DNA of 64,000 bases from Terebella lapidaria (lineage: Eukaryota; Annelida; Polychaeta; Terebellida; Terebellidae): the NCBI GenBank assembly GCA_949152475.1, contig OX424566.1:28310423-28374422 (forward strand), written 5' to 3'. The notes under the pieces are model-generated. The model ran no database searches, was not told the origin of the DNA, and saw nothing but the letters and a program-made list of their open reading frames with translations. The translations under genes and the position numbers were made by a program. Of the stretch, positions 52,471-64,000 are shown in pieces (position 1 is the first letter of the stretch; every line of letters starts with the position of its first letter).

Positions 52471-54369
52471 AAAAGCATTTAACCAGAGTTGCTCTTTGGC
52501 GAGAAGTACATTATATGTAACATGGACCGATCGGTGAATATCAAAAAAACTTCACCGGCTGGTCTGGTGAATATGTACTTTTATGCAAAGACACGTGACC
52601 AGCTTTAACCAATGAGAACATCGGGATTCTTAGTAGTATATAATAATACTACATATGTAGTACTTGATTGGCCTGAATTTAGTTCAGCTGATCTTTCGCC
52701 AATGCTCCAAAAAATTCTGATGATAAAAATGGATCTCTAAATGACTGTCTGCGTATATATATTTGCAAGGTCGATTTGGTTCAAGACCAAAGTTAATCAG
52801 TGCTCGAGAGATACTCATAGTTGTACAAATATGACAGTTAGTATTATCATGTCTCACAGATCTGTGTTCGTTGCCTGACATAGTTACATCCATTTGGATA
52901 CGATTATCTGAATATGTTGCTACAGGAGGTCAAATACTGATATATCCCATCGATCAGTGTCAATAGCATTGATCTCTAAATTTCTGTGATGTTTATATAT
53001 TTCATATAAATGTTGTATACATGATCGAGGGGTGCCACACCTTGGGGAGATATATAATATTGCGGTCAGATACACCGGAGAAATATTTTGATTGTTAAAA
53101 ATACATGTATTTATCCTAATGCATCTACATGTAGGCTACCTTTTCAAGTTTGCACGACACGAACTCAACAGATATGAATTATGAACAGAAGCTAAAAATT
53201 ATGAATATTCTCACATGCAAGTTTAGATCGGCAACGTGGCCAATCAGAGCGTGTGTAAAACGTGGTCTTAATACTGAGTTTTCTATGAAGTCGAAAATTC
53301 AACAATAAGCGCTGTGCAGCAATATCATATAACAGAATTATCGTATTGGTCCTAATAGTAGCACGGCGAGCCAAAGCAAGACCTCCTGCAGCAGCGCGTG
53401 CAAAAATGAGGTCAAACTTGAGGTCAAATTAAAAAAAATTACTGAATAATATACCTATAGCCTTCAATCACTTTTATTGTGATTCATATAACATAAATAT
53501 GTGGAGATTTTATTAGAAAGATATGAAGTGAATTACAAGGTTACAAAACTCGAACATTGGGGGAAAATATAGGGGGGCGCTCTACTATTAGGGCACGTGC
53601 CAGTATTAGTACCAATACGATATCATCATGGATCTTCGTGTTTTCGCTAATAAGCCTTTTTGCAATAGAGTGAAGACTTTTGCAGATATTACAAATGATA
53701 TCCATGTAAATGGCATGATAAGGCTACAAAACTATACCATAACAAATATACACTAATTGTGACGAAGATCATGATCTTTTTTTTATCTCCATAAGCGATT
53801 ATGAATATTAATATATTTAGCCTGACGTATGGAAGTGACACCCCTACACTGAAAAAAATGACAGTCATCGTTATGAACGGAAATTAATTGTCAATGTAGA
53901 CCCATCAACAAAAATTATCAAGCCGTTTGTGGATACAAGTGATCAACAGAACCAGATGGTTCATGTCAGTTACAGCAAATGTTACGTTTAACGTCCAGAA
54001 TAGCACAATCCTGGATCTGGCCTATTTTTAGTGCCTAAAACGAACATTGGACTTGTATTATATTAAATAGAGAGTTGTGTCGAGGCGAAGAAACAAGTGG
54101 AAACTTGCCCGCCGAAAAAAACTACTAACTATTGACAACCAAGCAATGACATTCGCTATAGTTGGTGTACATTATTGATTTCCATGGCAACCCGCGGTCA
54201 CACTTGAATGCGCGCGTGCATTGATTGCGTGCGTCAGCTTGCACGCGCATAAATCACGTGCGCGGGTGTTGAGTTTTTATTTCAATCTCTTTGTGATATT
54301 CAAACAGTTGAGTGCAAGACAAAGGAATAAAACTGCCTGGATAAAAACTGAGATTCTGAGGAAATAAAC
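52471..54369. other. Intergenic region upstream of the MFS gene
   Basis: No gene found. The sequence is AT-rich, with short ORFs only. The MFS promoter should lie near the right end, where 54180-54270 carries CG-rich alternations of GCGCGTGC type. Confidence 0.5.
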
Positions 54370-57300
54370 ATGGCGATCGGAGAACAAGTGAAGGGTTGCT
54401 GCCAGTTTCTTAGCAGCAACAAATATGCTGTCTATGTATTGACCATGCTGATGTTGGCTTATATGATCAACCAATGTGACACGTGAGTAACATTATTACA
54501 TTTTAGTGGTACTAGTATTGGCCTTCACATACCAGTAATGTGTAACCTCATACATCATAGCGTTGCATATTCAAGCATTATTATTAATTTGCAATACCAC
54601 GATGGTGTGATATGAGCAAAGAATACATTTAAATATGAACAATATACCAGTTATATGGTAATGCATGCAATTTACCATTATATCCATTGAATACAGTGAA
54701 GGTGAGGTGAATTAGTAATGGCCTATCACAGGGCCGGGTATAGAATTTTGGAAGGGGGGGGGCAAAATGTTTGATCGACAGAGCGGCGAGCGAAGCGAGC
54801 GCATGTGGGCTGGGGGTCTGGGGCCCGCTCAAGGGCCCCAGACGGTGAAGGTTTATGCATCCTCAATGGTGTATTCTAGGGCTCTCCTTGGACCAATTTC
54901 CTGGCCTTGGAGAGTTTATGAATGCCTGATCTGGGGTGGATCGAAGGTTCTGAAGGAGGGCCAAAATATGAAATGTTGCGAAGCGAGTTGGCGAAGGCAG
55001 AGGGTCTGAGGCCCGCTCAAGGGCCCCAGAAGCTAAAAGGATATGCATGCCCAGTGGTGTTTCTTTATAGGTTTCCTTTGGTCCATTCCCCATCCCTCTA
55101 AGAGTTTTTGCATGGCTAATTTGGACCAGATATGGTATTTGAGGGAAGGCCCATTCATGTTACTAAGCAAGGTGAAGCAATTCCCTGTCGGCCGGGGATC
55201 TGGGGCCCGCTCAAGGGCCCCAGACGCTGAAGGTTTATGCATTCCCAATGGTTTATAATGGTGTGTTCTAGGGGTCATCTTGGACCAATTTCATGGCCAT
55301 GGAGAGTTTATGAATACCTGATCTTGGGTGAATCCAGGGTTCTGAAGGAAGGCCAAGATATAAAGTTAAAGTTAAAGTGCGGGTGTTTATAGTTTTCCTT
55401 TGGTCCATTTCCTATCGCCCTAAAGAGTGTTTGCATGGCTGATTCAGGCAAATCTAGGATTTTGAAGGAAAGCCTAGTTCTGAAATGTTGTTAAGCAAGT
55501 TGAAGCAAGCCCCTGTCGGCCGGGGGTCTGGGGCCCTCTGATTAAGTGAGTTTGGCCATTCAATGCTCTAAAATCATTTATAGAAGGTGAAGGACATAAA
55601 GTGCTCTCACAGAGAACAGGTGGGTTGGCTGTAGAGTGAATACACTGCTCGCGACAAAGCTACTTCCCGGTGTAATTTATCTTGAAAACACTTCCTCCTT
55701 TCATTTCCTTCTTTTTTCTTCTTCTCTTTTTTCCTTCTTTTTTTTGGGAGAGGGTGGAGGGGGGGGGGCAAGGCCCCCTTTGCTCCCCCCCCCCTAAACC
55801 CGCCCCTGCTACCAACATTAACTTGCGAGTGTTGTCAATTGAGACAACTACACCATAGTTAATAAATGTATGTCATAGACTCTACACACAGTGCAGGCCT
55901 ATGGTGAAACATTATAAACAAGTTGACGGGTCGTGATTCACCAACTCATATGATTCTTATATCATCTTTCCCCGGTCAGGTTCTGTCTAATTGCTACAAA
56001 TACAGCCATGGCCCAGGAAATAGGGTACGGAGACCGACAATGTTCCTCGGCCAATGACACGGCTGTATACGAGTACCTCAACGCTAATGGCACGAGCGGT
56101 CAGAACATCAGCGCAGACCAGTACTGTCTGGACAACCAACAAAAGTAAGTACAGTGGTATCCAATAATTGAAATGTAAGGACAAAGCACGTGCTGCAAAA
56201 TTGACGTGTTCAACTACACTACAAAATTGATAGCGAGTTTGGGACATGGTATTGGGTGGATTAGTGAAGAGAACGAGATTCCTGTATGCACTTGGCACCC
56301 AGAATTCTGTTATATATTTGATAAGACATTTACTTGTCTCACATCCACAAACGATCTAGAGAAGTTATGGCTTCACTCCTAGTTGTGCTTTGATAAGAAA
56401 CACGCTGAAAGCTGGAAATAAGTAATCTGTTTTACCTCAGCTGCGACACGGAGTTTGCCTGGGAAGGCGAGACTCTGTGCTATTGGGAATACCTGGGGAA
56501 AGGCTTGGAGTACCAGTTACTGGCCGGGCCCTTGTACATCGTCCTGTTCAGCATCAGTGGCATCCCTATGAGTGAGATTGTCAAACATTTAATATATAAT
56601 TTTGAATTAAAGTGGTCCGCGTTGCCCGTCTCTCCCCTACTCACAAAATGACACAACTAATGATAATAATGGAAACTGAGTAATTATATCTACTAAATTA
56701 TTCAGGTTTGATATCGGAGCTGAACAACATCAACCGTAAGGTAATGTTGTTCGTGTGCGTGTTACTGTGGTCGGCAATGACCATATTTGGAGGGCTGTGC
56801 AAGGAGTACTGGCAGGTCGCTCTCACTCGCCTGTTGCTTGGAGTGTTGTAAGTAACGAGGAAATGCGTGTTGGAGAAAAATATGACTTTGCGAGTAATTT
56901 CCATTGCACGTCAATTATACTTGATATACTTCATATTCCTCAGTTCTGCCGGTTGTGTTCCATTCTCTGCAAGCATCATTTCCGACTACTTCCAACCAGT
57001 AAGAGGCGAAAATTAAGTTTTGTCCGAACTATTAGTAGTATCTGCGGGACATCTGGACATGTCTCTGTTGTGATTACGTAATATTCATATAAACTTATAT
57101 AAAATACATGCTGAATCTATGTTATTGAACTCACCTCTGCAGGAGACCCGAGGAGCAGCACTTGGTTTCTTCAACTGGGGCGTGTACGTGGGGTACAGTC
57201 TGACGTTTCTATTGGTAATAGCTGAGCGGGAGCTGGGCTGGAATGCGGTGTACTACATAGCCGGGGCGCCTGGCGTCCTCATAGCCTTCATCATCCTTTT

Positions 57301-60300
57301 CACGGTCAAGGACCCGGAGAGACGGAACGTCGAGGGCACCCAGCTGGTCAGTTCCAGTGACTAGACTATCTTACTATTATCAAATTCGGATCCACGGGTG
57401 TTTTGTGAATACATTAATTTCAAGATAATCATGGGTGCCGAGTTCACCATCCGGTGATGTTTAAATGTGCCAAGGGTTAAACAGCCAATATAAGTCAAAG
57501 TAATTAGGCCACAAAATGCAGCTGATTGCAATATTTCCTCGAGATTGGAACTCAAGCAGCGATACCTTCTGAATTTCAAGTACTGAAATGCATTTGCTTC
57601 TGGAAACCGAAGTTGCGAAGTTGCAAGGGCCTAGTACAGGAAAACAGATTCTGCGTCTGTAAGTGACATACGCCATCCTCCCATCTATTCGCCATCTATT
57701 TGCTGCAGTTCTAGCTTCTACGTGAGAAAGTCATTGTCGACACCCAAGCCTTGTTCTGTTAAGAGGCTATAATAAGGACAGGACGCTAAGAGACTTGTGG
57801 AAACATGTGACGGTTTCAAGTAAAGTAGTCGTTGCAGACCATTGCAATGGTGGATATCATTGCAGCATATGAGGACTTTCATGATCAACATCTGACGTAA
57901 GTCGAGGCCAACAGAAGTGCTGCATGATGATATTGCTGCGATGGTATTGTCCAATTAATGATGTGATCCCATGTACAAGATGACCATAGCCACGAACATT
58001 GGATGGAATGACAAATTCCACCATTGAATGTCCACGAAGGATAATCAACGAAGGAGGCCCTTGCTGATAAGGAGAAAAACATTGTTGACAAAACAACCGG
58101 ACTATTTTGGACTTTATAACCACGTCCAAACCAAAAAGTCAGTTGGCAGTTTCTTCTGTAGAACACCACATCTGAGTCATTCCCCAGAATCATTAGAAAG
58201 TCAAGATAGATAATGGAATCAGATGGCATGAAATGAGGTCAACGCCAGCTGACGAGAGACTTCGTTGATCTACAGCATAGGTGGCTTGAACGACACCCTC
58301 TGACACTTCTAGTACACTGGACACAGCATCTGCATCAACGTCCAGCATCTTCTCAGTCAGATAGCGGAGATGGTTTTGCACGGAGGATTGTCCCCAGTGT
58401 AGGTGAAACCTGTTCACCTTTGAGAGCTGAGAACTAAAGCTTGCAGTCTGCGTATTACTCCTCATCAAGCTTCAAGCTGCGAGTAGCCTGAGGAGAAACT
58501 TTCCGATGATCTCCATAGGTTTGCCACGATACTCGGACTGTGCCTGGTCTATACAAACTTGCGTCAGGGAGTAAATTCCATGGCTAAGTGTAACTTGTGA
58601 GGTCCAATGTGAGGCTGAAAGTAAGCTGGACATGTTTATATTTGTTTTGCGATTGTTACTTCCTTGTCTTGCAATCCTACCGTTAGCTTTACTAGTAGTG
58701 AAGCGATCTGACTGAAGCTAGGTATAACTGCTTCTTCTTCAGCACACATCCTATGACGAAGACTTGGAGAACCCAATCACATCCGATGGTTCGACTATCA
58801 AACCCAAAAATTCGTTTGGAGACCGCTCCTTGTTAAATGACATCTTCCTCTAGCCACTGGTTGAGATGCTTGTCTCAAATGTTGAGGTTCAGCAGAACCT
58901 AGAAGTTGTCGGGAGAGTTATACACTTAGTGAGACCGAGATGCATACATGTATATGAATCAGAATTCATAAAGTCCTTTTGGGCCAGCACTGGACACTCT
59001 TTGTCATTTTCCCAAACGAAAACTTGCCAGTATCCAGGATCCGGTATCTGTAGAGCATCCCAAGTGGCCTCTATTCTTGGCAAATGGCAACGATTGGGCA
59101 ACGCGGAGAGTATTAATACATCAGCTCAGGTAATCAATGTAGAAGCACATTTGTCCATCTTCATTGTGAATGAAAATCGATAAAGACTTTTTGACTGACG
59201 GATAAATGAAACGAAAACCTGTTGATCAACATGACTGGGCTAATGGATTAGTTAGTGAGGTCGTTGGATGCTGAATGACTGGGTTTGCTCGCTGATGGTT
59301 ATTCAGCCTTCACGTGTTAGTGTGAATATGTGAGTGGAATACCCATCCGCATTCAGGCATTTTCCATCAGAACCTTATCAGTGGAATGGTGTTCCGTGTT
59401 TCACTCTCCCTTTTTTCCCTCTTCCTCTTTTCTTGTTCTGTTTTTACAGAGGATACATGTCACTAAGTGACTGCACAAAGTCAATGGCGATTGCTTGAGT
59501 CTTGTCCGAAATCGGCCTCTCTCTCACCCTCGCATCTGAGGATTATTGCCATCAGCTGCTGGTTGAGGGCAGTGGGCTCACTTAATTTTCTATAATCGAC
59601 CGTTTACACTTTTGGCACATTTTAACATTAACAGGAGATCTTGATTCTCATTCGTCAATAAATCCTGAAGCATTGGCAAGAAAACCACATGCAGTTGAAA
59701 TGAAAATTTCAAGGTGAAATCAGGCGTGAAATATACAATACTTTTTGTACACTATTGTCGTGATTGTTATTTTTTATGATGTAAACTCATTGTATTTTGT
59801 ACAGGTCTATATATAATGCATTTATTTCGGGAAGTTCCGTTCTCGTTTTATTCATATGATATCGCCTTGCAGAAAGCATCGGACCAGGTCAAGAGCACGC
59901 TGGGTAAACTCAAACGAGCTGTGAAACATTTTGTGGATCCTGCCCTGTTGCTGCTGTGTCTAGGCGGGGCCATACGCAATGGTGCCGGGATTATCTTTGC
60001 CTACAACATCATCATATTCTTTGACGAGTATCACCCGGGTGTCAATGTACGTCATCACAGTAGCCATAATGTTGTAACATGGTTTTCCTTATCGTAATAG
60101 TCTACTCAGCTGTTTCACATCTGAATAACGGGTCACCTTGAAAAAAATGTTTCTCGTCCCCGCCCGCCTGTGTTCAAAATACACAATGTATATTTAACTC
60201 CCCTCCTTGTTTTCACTCGCCGCCAAATGAGACAAAGACGCTACCAGTTTTCAAAAACAGTTATTCCATGTGATTATATGTATGTAGAAATATGTATAAA

Positions 60301-62425
60301 ATAGTGATCATGAATTGATAGGTAAATATTTTCTCATGTATACTTCAATAGATTATCAACTGATAGAAAGTTTTATCACAATTAGGTGCCTACTCCTCAT
60401 TGAAACAACATATTATCAATTGACACTTTTTGATAACAATACTACTACTACACAGAACTATCTTGTTTGTGCTGACTGCTAGGATGACGGCACACCAGTG
60501 GTGCCAATGTGCCTAAATAAATCAAGCTTTTAGAAATGAAATCATTAAAATCATGTCGTACACACGATTTCAGTTCTAAAGGCTTGATTTATTCGGGCTT
60601 GAAAGTACTTGAATAAATCAAGCCTTAGAAACGAAATCATTAAAGTCGTGTGTTTACACATAATTGCAATGCCAAAGGCTTGATTTATTTGTGCAAGTGT
60701 TTTCATTTCATAGGTATGAAATGTCGTCCCGCCAAAAATAACAAAAAAAAATTGCCTCCCTAAACTCAAGTTCAACACAAAACCTCATATGATTTTTGGC
60801 GAAAACTTCGTTTAGGATGGTCGGATCAATTTGAAATTTTATATGCTTCCATTTGGCACAAAACCATATTTTTTCACTAAATTTCAGACTTCTATCTTGA
60901 AAACTGAAAAAGTTGGCAATCTACCCCAATGTTAAATGTTGGGCACTAATCGGATCACAGGAATTCAAGCAAATTTGGGGATTTCATGATCTTTATTCCG
61001 CTAAGAAATGCAATATGAGGGAAGTTTTTGAGTTAGAAGAGTCATACAGGTGTATTCTAATAGAATATCATTCTTACAAACTACTGTGCAGTGTGAACAT
61101 CGAACAACATGCCAAATTCTGTTCAAACTTGCAAATTTCACGTTTGATGTGAAATTTAACAATGGAGTAGATTGCCAATTTTTTCAATTTTCAAGATAGA
61201 AGTCTGAAATTTGGTGGAAAAAAATACGGTTTTATGCCAAATGGAAACAAATAAAATTTCAAATTGATCCGACCATCCTAAACGAAGTTATCGCCAAAAA
61301 TCATATGAGGTTTTGTGTTGAACTTGAGTATACCCAATTTTCTCATGAGCTGAAGACGGTATTTTTGCGAAATAAAAAATAAAATGTCCCTCCCTACCCA
61401 ATTTTGAAAAAAATAGGAGGACGAGAAACATAAAATTTATAGGCCTTATAGGCCAATATGTGTGAATAAAATGTTCACATGCTACTATTGCCTTTATTCA
61501 CAACAGACCGAGGAATGGATGTCGTGGATTCCTTTGATATTTGGTTCAATCGGTGCTTTTGGGGGAGGATTTGTGTCTGATAAACTCACGGCCAAACGAG
61601 GAGTTGTAGGCAGACTTATGGTGCTCATAGCTGGCCAGGTATGTCCTATTGGAAATTCGCCTGAATGAAACGTATACTATGGTGGCTGTCGACATGCTAC
61701 TTATTGTCTCGATCCCACTGTAGGTAGGTCTTAACGTATGAGACGATAATTGATTCGTGAGAATGTAATCTCAAGTCGTGGCAGTATTTATGACTGTGAT
61801 ATATTTATAGTAAGCCTATATCTTATCCAAGCCATCAAAGTGAACTATTGGAAAGATCACATACCTTGACACTTATATCTCAGAATATGTTGAAATAATA
61901 TTTCAGGTGTTCAGCGCCCCGTTCCTGATTGGCACCCTGTACGCCCCGATGCCTTACTGCTGGGTCTGTCACATGTGCGCTTACGTCATCGGTGAGATGT
62001 GGATCGGAGTCTGCGCGGCCGTCGTCATTGATCTTGTGCCGGCAGATTTGACTACGTCATCAGTAGCTGTGTACTTTTTCATAATTCAAATAATTGGCGG
62101 GAACATGCCGCTCCTTGTTCCGCCCATTGAAGAAGCCATCGGCTTGCAATTAACTCTCGTCATAACGTTCCCTGGGATGTACATCGTGGCCGCTGTTTTC
62201 TTCGTTTTCACGTTGCTTGTTGTGCTACACCGAAGACGGAATATGCCCGACGATTTGTCCCTGGAGAAAAGTGTAAACAGGAGTGACAAAAGCAGCATGA
62301 AATCTGCCGATGAGGCAGATGAAATATACACTAAATCTAATGACTTGCTCGAGGCTAATGACGAACTCGCAATCACACACGCGTCATCACAAGAAAGTTC
62401 TGTCGGAGAAAACACTAAACTATAG
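54370..62425 (+). CDS. Spinster-like major facilitator superfamily transporter, 9 exons, 544 aa
   Basis: Exons 54370-54482, 55980-56144, 56441-56571, 56706-56847, 56944-56998, 57143-57346, 59873-60046, 61507-61638 and 61907-62425 join in one frame (1635 nt, stop TAG); all GT-AG. The protein is a polytopic membrane transporter: TM1 in YAVYVLTMLMLAYMINQCD, an extracellular loop with several Cys and Asn-glycosylation sites after MAQEIGYGDRQC, then LTRLLLGVFSAGCVPFSASI and TRGAALGFFNWGVYVGYSL, the TM4-TM5 pattern of spinster-type MFS. A mid-protein cytosolic linker falls at VKDPERRN to KLKRAVKH, and VSDKLTAKRG is the second-half copy of the MFS loop motif. The ~70-residue Ser/Asp/Glu-rich C-terminus is cytosolic. 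Spinster relatives move lipids or sugars, but the substrate here cannot be inferred. Confidence 0.88.
54729..55570. repeat. ~190-bp GC-rich tandem repeat with an internal palindrome
   Basis: In MFS intron 1. GGGGCCCGCTCAAGGGCCCC recurs at about 54820, 55009 and 55202, with a truncated fourth near 55530. Between them lie shared blocks such as AGAGTTTATGAATGCCTGAT and TTGGACCAATTTC. Each copy of the 20-mer can form a stem (GGGGCCC with GGGCCCC). Units are diverged and one internal unit has an expansion. Confidence 0.75.
57347..59872. other. MFS intron 6, decayed repeat-like DNA
   Basis: 2.5 kb with no host exon. Minus-strand frames at 57718-58468 look weakly protein-like in several phases, for example HLVHGITSLIGQYHRSN then HFCWPRLTSDVDHE, which faintly recalls a retroelement integrase zinc region. 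I cannot assign a family. The rest shows no structure. Confidence 0.3.
60145..61443. mobile_element. Foldback-like element in MFS intron 7
   Basis: Inner arms 60763-60924 and 61168-61330 are inverted copies of ~162 bp, with CTCATATGATTTTTGGCGA and its complement. The outer ends also mirror each other: ATGTTTCTCGTCC at 60148 and GGACGAGAAACAT at 61429. Non-coding. Between the left end and the left arm (60516-60690) a ~20-bp module, AATAAATCAAGCCTTAGAAA or variants, alternates in orientation four times. Confidence 0.65.
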
Positions 62426-64000
62426 CTTTTAAAAAGGGAAAGAATATAGCATAGTTGTTATAGCATGATATATTTTCAAATACACATGCCGTGTCAATTA
62501 ATTATTTTTTGATACCCGTACTTGTGCCATATTACATGATACTAGACGTTCAACCTATATATTAGCCCGAAGAAAGTCGCCCTAACTGTAACTGAGAAAC
62601 CTCCATGAAAAACGACTCAATGGCCTGCATGGTGAGCTTGTTGTAACCACTGCCGATGGACATGAAATGACATGGACTCTTGCATGCAAAAGTGCCATTG
62701 CTCCCAGTGCAGGCGTCACTTACCTCAGGACTGGCCTTCGTGTATGGGCTCGAGACTCCTTTTGGATTCGACAAATGCCATCCCCTTTTCATATATACTC
62801 GTGAATCCGATTCTTCTCAAGGACCAAGGCGACTTGCAAGGAGTCTGATTGCATTGCATTTGACAATTTAAAGTATTCATGTTGTCCTCTTTTGTGAGAA
62901 GCTCCGGATGCACCCCTCAAACAGTAGAATACGTAGTGGGTATTTCACTTCCGCCAGTCCCAGGGCAACGATCCCTCTATATGATTGGTAACAAAAAGAT
63001 TTTGGAGAAAGTAGCTAAATTTCTCTCGTGTGTTTCGAAGTTCTCCGGACAGTCTATGCTTGTCGATGAGTCAGGGGGTTAAGAAAACTACGGAGAGACG
63101 AATTCGACACGCGTATAGCTCATTTCAGCAACGACTTTGCCGTCATGTGTTTACTATAGGTCTACGTGAAGCCTCCAGCTCTCAGCCGGACGTTGGCGGA
63201 CTTCTTCCACAGCTGTGTTTCAACAACTGTAACAGGCCTACCAGTGCGACAACAAGCTCTCGATGTATTTTTTGTTTTCAATTTCCGACCTAGGCCCTAA
63301 AAGCATTTACAATTAATGAGTATTTCGACCAGTTGGTTTATCAGTATCAGCCAGCAATTTACTCCGTACATTACGAGCACATCAGTGTCCGATCTTACTA
63401 GTACTCTAAGCTCTATTGCTGCTTGAAAAGGTCAAGGTCTTCAGCTTCTTGGTCTCTCAAGCATCGATTTTTATTGAGACCTCCTTGGGGGAGAACTCAT
63501 GAAAAATATCATGTCTTTCACATCAAATTCAAACAACTACTAGGTTTTCATGCGCGGAGGCTGGCCACCGATTATTCTGCACAGAGAGAACTGCTAAAGT
63601 GTCCTCTCGGATTGTGCAATCAAGTCCAATGACTTGCGTTACTAATATCCGATCGTAACTGAGGATCAGCGGAACTGTTTGGAGGATAACATGCTCACCA
63701 GGAAATTCTCTACACTTTTTCACAAAGGGTTTCCATGTGAGGGCGCTTTCTTTGTAGAATATTAGTGTAGTTTATGTAGTATAATAGAAGCTAGTTTGGT
63801 TAACTAGTGTTAGCAATACAATTTCTATATTATTTCCAATAAAAAAATTCGAATTTTTATATTTGTAAATGTAATATACTTTTGAGTATACTGGATATAC
63901 AAAGTTGTATGAAGTACATTTAATATAAAATACTGATATAAAGTATATGTAGATCTAGTTACAGTTTGCTTACAAATTTCCACAATATGCTATGTAAACC
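62426..64000. other. Region downstream of the MFS gene, no gene identified
   Basis: MFS 3' UTR at the start, with no AATAAA seen close to the stop. Short ORFs on both strands (for example 62562-62792 minus, with FMSIGSGYNKLTMQAIESFF) have partly protein-like composition but match no family I recognise. They may be decayed repeat sequence or exons of a gene that continues beyond the window. Confidence 0.4.

Noticed and set aside
57718..58468. Possible minus-strand gene in MFS intron 6
   Set aside because: Protein-like stretches are short, spread over several phases and match no family I can name. Left as decayed repeat-like sequence.

Overview
The window is animal nuclear DNA: multi-exon genes with GT-AG introns, AT-rich non-coding DNA and many mobile elements. 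DIRS and BEL/Pao retrotransposons, foldback elements, a universal stress protein gene and a CUB/serine-protease mosaic gene together suggest a marine invertebrate (lophotrochozoan or invertebrate deuterostome). I cannot name the species from the sequence alone. All gene models below were built by hand from splice signals, reading-frame continuity and family similarity.

Layout. (1) 1-16.8 kb, minus strand: the N-terminal ~745 codons of a NUP188-type nucleoporin in at least 22 exons; the 3' part lies beyond the left edge. A 6.7-kb DIRS tyrosine-recombinase retrotransposon (4210-10941) with inverted terminal repeats and an internal complementary region sits in one intron, 8 bases from a splice acceptor. 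(2) 16.8-22.6 kb: intergenic, with three inverted-repeat elements. (3) 22.7-38.5 kb, plus strand: a four-exon universal stress protein gene (191 aa). Its ~14.4-kb first intron holds a TA-flanked element with repeated subterminal motifs, and a BEL/Pao retrotransposon (28787-36029, near-identical 231-bp LTRs, 5-bp target duplication) nested in an older repeat. (4) 40.5-50.0 kb, plus strand: a complete 22-exon secreted protein (about 1582 aa): signal peptide, CUB x3, Thr-rich mucin-like linker, CUB, serine protease, CUB, serine protease. (5) 50-54 kb: another copy of the older repeat, carrying 134-bp tandem units with nuclear-receptor-like half-sites. (6) 54.4-62.4 kb, plus strand: a nine-exon spinster-like MFS transporter (544 aa). 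(7) 62.4-64 kb: nothing identified.

The four host genes (nuclear pore scaffold, cytosolic stress protein, secreted protease, membrane transporter) show no common pathway; they look like ordinary neighbours. The best candidates for something undescribed are the protease's domain order with two differently specialised catalytic domains, the TA-flanked element with GGGCGTTTTGCC motifs, and the repeat family that carries arrays of DR1-type sites.
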